A DNA stretch of 19,798 nt from CAYPZL01 sp964415045 (GTDB taxonomy: Bacteria > Planctomycetota > Phycisphaerae > Sedimentisphaerales > Anaerobacaceae): the NCBI GenBank assembly GCA_964415045.1, contig CAYPZL010000102.1, positions 1-19,798 of the forward strand, given 5' to 3'. The notes beneath the pieces were generated by a model that did no database searches, was not told where the DNA came from, and was given only the letters and a program-made list of their open reading frames with translations. Below, piece by piece: positions 7,572-14,596 of this stretch. The stretch's first letter is position 1. Each line of letters opens with the position of its first letter. Position numbers and translations under genes: made by a program.

Positions 7572-10025
7572 ATGCGCTACATCAGAGCCGGTCTTGTCTT
7601 TGTTTTTGCCGCTACCTTCCTGAATTCGTGTCCGTCTGTGAAGGCGGAAGCGACACGCAAGGTCGTGGCATCTCTGCCGATGGGCCCGCTCGTGCGGCAT
7701 CCGGAGAATCCTCGCTATTTCCAGAATTCCGCTACCGGGCAGCTCGTGTACCTGACCGGCTCGCACACCTGGGCCAACCTGGTGGACATGGGACCGGGCG
7801 ATCCGCCGGCCCGTTTCGATTTCGAGGCGTACGTGGACTGGATGGCGAAGCTCGACCACAACTTCATGCGGCTCTGGACCTGGGAGCTGGTAACGTGGGA
7901 CACGAAGGCCAACCGGCACGACAAGCTGCACACGGTTGGCCCGATGCCGTACGCCCGCACCGGGCCGGGCCTGGCCCTGGACGGCAAGCCGAAGTTCGAC
8001 CTGACGAAATTCGATCCCGCCTACTTTGAGCGCCTGCGACGACGCGTCGCCACGGCTCGAAAGCGCGGAATCTACGTCTCGGTGATGCTCTTTGAAGGCT
8101 GGGGGCTGCAGTTCTCGCCCGGCGCGTGGGAAGGGCATCCGTTCCATCCGAAAAACAACATCAACGGCATCGATGGCGACGCCAACGGCGACGGAAAAGG
8201 CGTCGAGGTTCACGAGATGGGCAACAAGTCCGTCACGGCTCTTCAGGAAGCGTACGTTCGTAAAGTCATCGACACCGTCAACGAGTTCGACAACGTTCTC
8301 TACGAGATATCGAACGAGAACCACCCGCCGTCGACGCCGTGGCAGTACCACATGATTCGCTTCATCAAGGCGTGCGAGAAATCCAAGCCGCACCGGCATC
8401 CGGTCGGCATGACGTTTCAGTACAAAGGCGGCTCGAACCAGACGCTGTTCGACAGCCCGGCCGATTGGGTCTCTCCCAATCCGCAGGGAGGCTATCGCGA
8501 CAATCCACCTTGTGCCGCCGGCCGCAAGGTCGTCATCACCGACACCGACCATCTCTGGGGCATCGGAGGCAACCAGGGGTGGGTCTGGAAGAGCTTCACC
8601 CGGGGTTACAATCCGATCTTCATGGACCCGTACGACGGCGTCGTCCTCGGCAAACGCTTCGATCCCAAGTGGGACCCGATTCGCCGCAGCCTGGGATACA
8701 CGCTTCGTTACGCCCGGCGCATGGATCTGGCGGCGAGCAGGCCGACGACTAAGACGGCGTCCACGAAGTACTGCCTCGCCAATCCGGGGCGGCAATACCT
8801 CGTCTACAAACTTGCCGGCGAGCCCGCTTCTGTTGATGTCAACCTGCCGGTTGGAACCTTCACGTACGAGTGGTTCGATCCGACGGCCGGACGAGAGTCC
8901 GCGCGAGGCGAAATAACGGTCGTCGGCGGCCCGACCCGCTTCTCGTGCCCGATTCAGGGCGATGGTGTGCTTTTCGTGCAACGCAAGGCGGTCTTTCCCA
9001 CGGAGCGGTGGGAGCAGGCGACGCCGGAGTCTCAGGGATTGGATGAGGCTCGGCTGGAGGCGGCCGTCGAATACCTGCGGGAAAATTCCGGCCCGGATGG
9101 TGTGAATGAGCTGCTCATCATTCGAAACGGGTACGTCGTCTGGAAAGGGCCGAAGGTCGACAAGGTCCACGGCATCTGGTCGTGTACGAAGTCCTTCACG
9201 AGCACCGTGCTGGGGCTCTTGATTGAAGAGGGCAAAGCGACCCTCGATACGCGGGCCAAAGACGTCGTTCCGGAGATGGCCCCGGCCTACCCGGACGTCA
9301 CGTTACGGCACTTCACGACCATGACCAGCGGCTACCGCGCCGCCCGCGACGAGCCCCGCGGCGGGTACCGGCACGGACCCAGCCCCACGCCGTTCGATCC
9401 CTGCAGCGTGCCTCTGTTCCCACCGGGCACGCAATACGCTTACTGGGACTCGGCCATGAACCAGTTCGGCAACGTCCTGACCCGCATCGCCGGCGAGCCC
9501 ATGGAAGACCTCTTCAAGCGCAGAATCGCCGACCCGATCGGCATGGACCCGGATGAATGGGACTGGGGCGATTTCGGCTCCATTGACGGTATCACCGTCA
9601 ACGGCGGCTCGGGAAATTCGAACAACCACGTCTTCATCTCGGCCCGGCAGATGGCCCGTCTCGGCTATTTGTTCCTCAATCGCGGCAGGTGGGCCGGACG
9701 ACAGCTTATCAGCCCCGAATGGGTGGCGCTGGCGACGAGGCCGCACGTGCCCGCGTCGCTGCCGCTCTGGCCCGACAGCGGGGCCGACGGGCGAGGCGTC
9801 TACGGCTTCAACTGGTGGGCCAACGGCAAGAATGCCGACGGCAGACGAAGATGGCCACACGCGCCCGCCGGCACGTATGCCGCCAGCGGTTACAACAACA
9901 ATGACATGTTCATCATTCCCGCATGGAACATGGTGATTGTTCGCCTGGGTCTCGACCAGCGACAATCGAAGATCACGGACAGCACCTACAACCGTTTCCT
10001 TCAGAAGGTCGGTTTGGCCATGTGA
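7572..10025 (+). CDS. Secreted fusion: glycosidase-like TIM barrel + serine beta-lactamase-like hydrolase
   Basis: An 817-aa exported protein. A signal peptide (about residues 1-25, ending near 'SVKAEA') is followed by a DUF4038/DUF6298-like glycoside hydrolase barrel (about 35-380: 'YLTGSHTWANLVD', 'FMRLWTWE', 'YEISNEN' with probable acid/base Glu249, 'ITDTDHLWG'). Next comes a small beta-rich domain like the 'putative collagen-binding' domain often C-terminal to such barrels (about 400-470). From about 490 it is a class C beta-lactamase/esterase-type serine hydrolase: 'SCTKS' gives the SxxK pair Ser537/Lys540, 'YAYWDSAMN' (622-630) holds the second-motif Tyr, and 'YAASGYNNNDMFIIP' occupies the third-motif region. 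AGGAAAGGAA precedes ATG 7572; the frame is open from 7461, overlapping the UbiB gene, but lacks a signal there. Likely acts on an extracellular polysaccharide and an ester or peptide bond. Substrates are unknown. Confidence 0.85.
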   Translation: MRYIRAGLVFVFAATFLNSCPSVKAEATRKVVASLPMGPLVRHPENPRYFQNSATGQLVYLTGSHTWANLVDMGPGDPPARFDFEAYVDWMAKLDHNFMRLWTWELVTWDTKANRHDKLHTVGPMPYARTGPGLALDGKPKFDLTKFDPAYFERLRRRVATARKRGIYVSVMLFEGWGLQFSPGAWEGHPFHPKNNINGIDGDANGDGKGVEVHEMGNKSVTALQEAYVRKVIDTVNEFDNVLYEISNENHPPSTPWQYHMIRFIKACEKSKPHRHPVGMTFQYKGGSNQTLFDSPADWVSPNPQGGYRDNPPCAAGRKVVITDTDHLWGIGGNQGWVWKSFTRGYNPIFMDPYDGVVLGKRFDPKWDPIRRSLGYTLRYARRMDLAASRPTTKTASTKYCLANPGRQYLVYKLAGEPASVDVNLPVGTFTYEWFDPTAGRESARGEITVVGGPTRFSCPIQGDGVLFVQRKAVFPTERWEQATPESQGLDEARLEAAVEYLRENSGPDGVNELLIIRNGYVVWKGPKVDKVHGIWSCTKSFTSTVLGLLIEEGKATLDTRAKDVVPEMAPAYPDVTLRHFTTMTSGYRAARDEPRGGYRHGPSPTPFDPCSVPLFPPGTQYAYWDSAMNQFGNVLTRIAGEPMEDLFKRRIADPIGMDPDEWDWGDFGSIDGITVNGGSGNSNNHVFISARQMARLGYLFLNRGRWAGRQLISPEWVALATRPHVPASLPLWPDSGADGRGVYGFNWWANGKNADGRRRWPHAPAGTYAASGYNNNDMFIIPAWNMVIVRLGLDQRQSKITDSTYNRFLQKVGLAM

Positions 10026-10026
10026 A

Positions 10027-10049
10027 GTCCCCGCCTTCCGGCGGCGGAC
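10027..10049 (+). terminator. Weak hairpin after the fusion hydrolase gene
   Basis: GTCC-CCGCC, loop TTCC, then GGCGG-C-GGAC forms a 9-bp stem with one bulged C, starting 2 nt after the stop codon. No T-run follows (TATAATCC does), so intrinsic termination is uncertain; it may only protect the mRNA end. Confidence 0.35.
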
Positions 10050-10058
10050 TATAATCCT

Positions 10059-10087
10059 TTGACGGATTCTGCGGGGCTCGCTATGAT
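10059..10087 (+). promoter_or_regulatory. Near-consensus sigma70-like promoter of the first propeller gene
   Basis: TTGACG (10059-10064), a 17-bp spacer and TATGAT (10082-10087) match the housekeeping consensus at five of six positions each with ideal spacing. The site lies about 100 bp before the ATG at 10189, leaving a leader of roughly 95 nt. It implies that the propeller gene is transcribed independently of the hydrolase gene upstream. Confidence 0.65.
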
Positions 10088-10188
10088 GAGTCCTGCCGTA
10101 TGCCGGAAACATTTCATCCGGCCGAACAGGTTTGGTTGGGATCCGACCGCCGAATCGAGAGGTGACCTGCACAGGAAAGGGCGGCACC

Positions 10189-13100
10189 ATGAGCAAGGCG
10201 CAATTCATGACTCTACTGTTTACCGTCGCACTGTTTCTCCTCGAGCCGGCGTTCGGGGCGGCTTTGTCACCCGACGTCGTCGTCGAAACGGTAGGCGCCG
10301 ATGGCGGCATCTGCGTCGTCCTGGAGGGTCCCGATTGCCGCCACGCCGTGAGCATGGCCAGGGAGACGCAATTCCTCGTCTATACGCAGATGCGGGAAGG
10401 CGACGAATATCAGCGGGCCTGCCGCAAAGCGGACGAAGCCGGTTTCTACGGGAGCCGAATCTTCGTCGGACAGGGCGATCCGGGCAGGATTCAGATGGGT
10501 GACAACCTGGCCGACGCCGTGCTCGTGCCGGCGGGCCACCGCGGTACGCCCCGCAGCGAGTTGCTGCGCGTTCTGCGCCTGGGCGGAAAGCTCATCTTTG
10601 CCGACAGTGTCGTGACCAAGCCCTTTCCGAAGGGCGTCGATGATTGGAGCCATCCCTACCACGGCCCGGACAACAATCCGCAGTCTGCCGACAAAGTGGT
10701 CGTCGCACCGTACCTGACGCAGTTTCTGGCCGAGCCGCGCTACGCTCCGCTGCCCCAGGTGACGGTGGCCTCGGCGGGCCGCGTCTTCAAGGCCTTCGGC
10801 CACGTCGCCTTCAAGACGCGCGAGGAGCCATATCTCAACAAGCTCGTGGCCTTCAATGGCTACAACGGGACGATCCTGTGGCAGCGGGACCTGACCGAGG
10901 GCGTCATGATCCACCGCAACACCATGATCGCGACACCGAAGCGGCTCTACGTGGGCGACGACAAGTCCTGCAAACTCATCGACACCGCCACGGGCGAGCT
11001 GCTCGACGAGATCGTTCCACCCGTCGACGTTGCCGGCGGGACGTTCTGGAAATGGATGGCGCTGGAGAACGGCGTTTTGTACGCCCTGACGGGCGCGCAG
11101 GAACAGAGGGACCCGACGAAGCGGTGGCACCGGGACAAGCACGGCTGGCCCTGGGCGCCGATCTCCGAGGGTTTCAACCAGCCCGAGCAGCCGTGGGGAT
11201 ACGGGCGCAACGTCCTGGCCATCGACCCGGCGACAAAGAAGGTGCTCTGGAGTCATCGCGAGGCCGAGCCGATCGACGGGCGGGCCATCTGCATGAAAAA
11301 CGGCCGGCTCTACATCTTCCGCTTCGGCGCCTATTTAGCCTGTCTCGATGCCCGGACCGGGACGCCGATCTGGCGCAGAACGCCCCAGGACGCACCGAAG
11401 CTGTTCGCATCGCTCGGCGAATACCAGAACCGCCAGGATTGGCGTACCAACTGGCGAACGACGTGCTATCTCAAGTGCAGTGACGAGGCCCTGTACTTCG
11501 CCGGCCCGCCGATTCGCAAGCTGCTGGCTGTTTCGACGAAGGACGGCGGCATCCTCTGGGAGAACCCGTACGACAATTTCCAGCTTGTCCTGCGGGACGA
11601 CGGCCTTTACGGTCTCAGCGGGCAGATTGACAAACATCCGACCAAGAAGTTCGATCCCCTGACCGGCGAGGTCCTGGCGGAGATCGCGATGCACCGCCGC
11701 GCGTGCACTCGTCCGAACGGGTCGGCCGATGCGATTTTCTGCCGGGCCGAAGGTGGGTCCATCCGGCTCGACGCCGCTTCGAACCGCCCGCAGTGGGTTT
11801 CGCCGATGCGCCCGAACTGTCACGATGGCGTCACCGTCGCCAACGGGCTGCTGTACTGGTGGCCTTCGGTGTGCGATTGCCAGTTGACGCTGTACGGCAT
11901 CACGAGCTTGGGGCCGGCCGGCGATTTCGATTTCACGCCTGCGGTTACGCAAGCCGCACGCCTCCAAAAGAGCAGTGACGCCGCCCCGGTTGCCCTGCCT
12001 GTCTCCGACGGCGACTGGCCTGCGTTCCGCGCCAACAGTACGTGCACAGCCACGGCGGCGGCTACCGTGCGAACGGAGCCGCGTTTGCTCTGGGAGGTGG
12101 ACGCCGAAATCCCGTCGCCGCCCGGACTGGAGCGGATGACGGCCCCGGTCGCGGCCGGTGGTCTCGTGTTCGTCGGCGGTGCCGACGGCATCGTCCGCGC
12201 GATGAATGCCGGCAGCGGCGCCCTGGCCTGGAAGGCCTACACCGGCGGAGCGATCCGTATGCCGCCCACGATCTGGGAGGGACGCGCGTACGTCGGATCG
12301 GGTGACGGCTGGACGTACGCCTTGGAAGCGAAGACGGGCCGGTTGCTGTGGCGATTCCGCGCCGCTCCGGCCGAGCGGCGTATTCCCGTTTACGGCGTGC
12401 TCATGTCGAACTGGCCGGTGGCCAGCGGCGTGCTGGTGGCCGACGGCGTCGCGTATTTCGCCGCCGGGATCGCGAATTTCGACGGGACGTACGTCTACGC
12501 GTTGGACGCCCGCACGGGCGCGGTCAAGTGGCACAACAGCACCTCCGGCCATCTCGACCGCGACGCCCACACGGGCGTCAGCGTCCAGGGACATCTCTTG
12601 CTGCACGAGGGCAAGCTGTATTTGGCGGGCGGAACGTCGATTTCACCGGCGGTATACGATGCCGGGACCGGGCGCTGTCTGAACGACTCGGGGCAGTTGG
12701 CGCAATGCGTCTCGCGCAGCCCGCGCGGCTGGGAGCTGTCGATGCTCGCCGACCACGTCGTTGCCTGCGGAAAGCCGTTTTACGCTCATCCCGCGTACGA
12801 TGTGTATGACAGAACGGTGTTCAGCAGGGTGTTCATGAGCTCGGTGCAGGATACCGCGATCGTGTGGGCCAGCGAGCAGAACGAGCAGCACGTCATGGGC
12901 TTGACGGACCTCGACCGGCGCGGACTGTCCCGCAAGCTCGACGACCCGGGCAACTGTTTCCACGTGAGCTGGGGCCGGCTGGCTCCGAAAGCGACGTCTC
13001 GTTGGAGCTTCGACTGTCGCAAGGCCGACGCCGTTGCCGTGTGCCGCAATGCGGTCGTCGTGGCCACCGAATCCAAGCTTGTGGCTTTGAATCCGGCCGA

Positions 13101-13248
13101 CGGCAGCACGCTCTGGCAGCGTCCGCTGCCCAAGCCGGTCGTTCCCTGGGGGCTGGCGGTGGACCATGCGGGCAGGGTGATTGCCGGTTGCGTGGATGGC
13201 ACGGTCCTTTGCTTTGGGGGGCAGCGCGTTCGGCAGGCGTCGCTGTGA
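10189..13248 (+). CDS. Exported PQQ-type beta-propeller protein with degenerate N-terminal methyltransferase-like domain
   Basis: A 1019-aa protein of unknown function. It has a signal peptide (1-23, ending 'EPAFG'), then a Rossmann methyltransferase-like segment (about 38-140) in which the cofactor loop is 'LEGPDCR' (45-51) instead of a Gly-rich motif. Propeller A (about 149-580) starts 'GVDDWSHPYHGP' and ends with Cys544 and Cys562-x-Cys564 ('SVCDCQL'). Propeller B (about 607-1010) starts 'GDWPAFRANS' and ends 'GTVLCFG'. At least ten PQQ-like blade motifs of the type A-x-D-x-x-T-G-x-x-x-W occur, such as 'GYNGTILW', 'LDARTGTPIW' and 'LEAKTGRLLW'. Start ATG 10189 follows AGGAAAGGG and gives the signal peptide; the frame is open to TTG 10132. 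It is a rearranged paralogue of the protein at 14593-17841. PQQ binding is not shown; such propellers are often scaffolds. Confidence 0.85.
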   Translation: MSKAQFMTLLFTVALFLLEPAFGAALSPDVVVETVGADGGICVVLEGPDCRHAVSMARETQFLVYTQMREGDEYQRACRKADEAGFYGSRIFVGQGDPGRIQMGDNLADAVLVPAGHRGTPRSELLRVLRLGGKLIFADSVVTKPFPKGVDDWSHPYHGPDNNPQSADKVVVAPYLTQFLAEPRYAPLPQVTVASAGRVFKAFGHVAFKTREEPYLNKLVAFNGYNGTILWQRDLTEGVMIHRNTMIATPKRLYVGDDKSCKLIDTATGELLDEIVPPVDVAGGTFWKWMALENGVLYALTGAQEQRDPTKRWHRDKHGWPWAPISEGFNQPEQPWGYGRNVLAIDPATKKVLWSHREAEPIDGRAICMKNGRLYIFRFGAYLACLDARTGTPIWRRTPQDAPKLFASLGEYQNRQDWRTNWRTTCYLKCSDEALYFAGPPIRKLLAVSTKDGGILWENPYDNFQLVLRDDGLYGLSGQIDKHPTKKFDPLTGEVLAEIAMHRRACTRPNGSADAIFCRAEGGSIRLDAASNRPQWVSPMRPNCHDGVTVANGLLYWWPSVCDCQLTLYGITSLGPAGDFDFTPAVTQAARLQKSSDAAPVALPVSDGDWPAFRANSTCTATAAATVRTEPRLLWEVDAEIPSPPGLERMTAPVAAGGLVFVGGADGIVRAMNAGSGALAWKAYTGGAIRMPPTIWEGRAYVGSGDGWTYALEAKTGRLLWRFRAAPAERRIPVYGVLMSNWPVASGVLVADGVAYFAAGIANFDGTYVYALDARTGAVKWHNSTSGHLDRDAHTGVSVQGHLLLHEGKLYLAGGTSISPAVYDAGTGRCLNDSGQLAQCVSRSPRGWELSMLADHVVACGKPFYAHPAYDVYDRTVFSRVFMSSVQDTAIVWASEQNEQHVMGLTDLDRRGLSRKLDDPGNCFHVSWGRLAPKATSRWSFDCRKADAVAVCRNAVVVATESKLVALNPADGSTLWQRPLPKPVVPWGLAVDHAGRVIAGCVDGTVLCFGGQRVRQASL

Positions 13249-13255
13249 CGGTCGG

Positions 13256-13280
13256 CCGGCGGCCGCTTTGAGCCGGTTTT
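13256..13280 (+). terminator. Possible intrinsic terminator
   Basis: CCGGC (13256-13260) pairs with GCCGG (13272-13276) around an 11-nt loop, followed by TTTT, just after the propeller gene stop. A competing hairpin CGGCC-GGC-GGCCG overlaps it. The stem is short and the T-run only four, so the call is weak. Confidence 0.3.
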
Positions 13281-13357
13281 GAACAAGGACTGTTTTCGGG
13301 CCGTATCGACTCGCACGGAGAGAGCGTCTGGCTGAAAACCTATAGGAGTGGGTTCGC

Positions 13358-14596
13358 GTGATAAGATTGCGTTTTTCGCTGATAATCGTCTGGTGTGGCC
13401 TGCTGTTGCACCCGTGGCCGGCGTACGGCTGCCGGTACAACGTTCGCGAGGTGGGTTTCATAGACCTCGGCATCGAGCCGTACCATCTGTTTGGATACGT
13501 CGCTGAGGATACGCCGACGCAGGTCGTCACGGATTTGCAGAATGCGGTCGAAGCGACGCTTTTCAACACGAATATCCGGTTCGAGGTCGTCGCTGCCGAT
13601 GCGGATGCGAATCATCCCGCCCTGAGCTACCTTGCGGGGCACAAGATTACGCGGACCCCGGCGGCGGTCCTCGTCTCGCCGGACGGCCAGTCGCGCCCGA
13701 TTCTCACCGGCGCGCCCGTCGATTCTCTCGAGACCGCGCTGCCGGCGGCACTGGAGGCGATTCTCAGCTCGCCCACGCGCGAGGAACTTCTGGAGAAGGC
13801 TGCTGATGGCTACGGGGTAGTGCTCCTGATGGAAGGGCCCGATGCCCAGAGCAACACGGAGGCCCGCACGGCCATCACGACGGCGATGGGCCGCATCGAG
13901 GAGCAGTTGGAGTTTCTGCCCAAGCCCATCGCCCGCGGTCCCGAGCTTGTCGTCGTGGACCGGCAATCGCTGTCGCGCGAGGAGGTACTGCTGTGGAGCA
14001 TGGGTCTGGAGCCCGAAGATGTCAACGCGCCTCATGCGGCGGTCTTCTACGGTCGCGGACGCTGGATCGGGCCCATGTTCAAGGGAGAGTTGATCCACGA
14101 GGATCACCTGACCGAGCTTCTGTTCATCATCGGCGCCGACTGCGAGTGCGGCCTGGACCATCGGTGGCTGCAGGGCACGATGCTGCCCGCCCGCTGGGAC
14201 GAGGCACTGCAGGCCAAGGCGGCCGAAAGCCTGGGATTCGATCCGGAGAATCCCATGATCAAGATGGAGATGATCTCCATCGTCCGGCGCGGCATGGGCG
14301 GCTACGCGTACGCCGGTGCGGGCGCGCCGTTTGGCTACCGCGAGATGGAGGTGGGAGAGGAGATCGCCGACCCGTGCGTGGCCCAGGTCGGTAGCGTGGC
14401 GGAGGCGAATGTCGTATCCGCGGAAGATGTGTCCCCGGTGCCGGTAGCTCGACCGCAGCCGGCGGCGGTTCGCGAACCGGTGATCCTCGACGACGACGGA
14501 TCGGAGATCGGTCTGCTGGCCGCGTCTCTGGGAGGGATGCTGGTGCTGGTTGGCATCGCATCATGTGTGATCATTTTGAGGGCGAAGAAGGCATGA
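13358..14596 (+). CDS. Exported type I membrane protein, unknown function (thioredoxin-like N-terminal region?)
   Basis: A 412-aa protein. It has a signal peptide (1-23, 'WPAYG' before the mature Cys), a large extracytoplasmic part, a Pro/Val-rich linker (about 355-380) and one C-terminal transmembrane helix ('AASLGGMLVLVGIASCVIIL') with a short basic tail (RAKKA), so most of it lies outside the cytoplasmic membrane. The segment 'HKITRTPAAVLVSPDGQ' resembles the cis-Pro beta-strand of thioredoxin folds, but no CxxC active site is present. 'GADCECGLDHRWLQG' has a Cys-x-Cys pair. The cysteine right after the signal peptide lacks a proper lipobox. GTG 13358 is preceded by AGGAG at 9 nt. It overlaps the next gene by 4 nt (ATGA), so it is coupled to the second propeller protein and the ABC genes. 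No function can be assigned. Confidence 0.75.
   Translation: MIRLRFSLIIVWCGLLLHPWPAYGCRYNVREVGFIDLGIEPYHLFGYVAEDTPTQVVTDLQNAVEATLFNTNIRFEVVAADADANHPALSYLAGHKITRTPAAVLVSPDGQSRPILTGAPVDSLETALPAALEAILSSPTREELLEKAADGYGVVLLMEGPDAQSNTEARTAITTAMGRIEEQLEFLPKPIARGPELVVVDRQSLSREEVLLWSMGLEPEDVNAPHAAVFYGRGRWIGPMFKGELIHEDHLTELLFIIGADCECGLDHRWLQGTMLPARWDEALQAKAAESLGFDPENPMIKMEMISIVRRGMGGYAYAGAGAPFGYREMEVGEEIADPCVAQVGSVAEANVVSAEDVSPVPVARPQPAAVREPVILDDDGSEIGLLAASLGGMLVLVGIASCVIILRAKKA

Noticed and set aside
7503..9170. 555-codon minus-strand frame inside the fusion hydrolase gene
   Set aside because: Antisense shadow; the plus strand carries signal peptide, barrel and SxxK motifs in frame.
13279..13309. Possible promoter TTGAAC ... 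TATCGA before the type I membrane protein gene
   Set aside because: Spacer of 19 bp and a -10 matching only three positions; too weak to call.
13358..14596. Lipoprotein assignment from the Cys following the signal peptide
   Set aside because: The residues before the Cys (Pro-Ala-Tyr-Gly) do not form a normal lipobox with Leu at -3, and the protein already has a C-terminal membrane helix.
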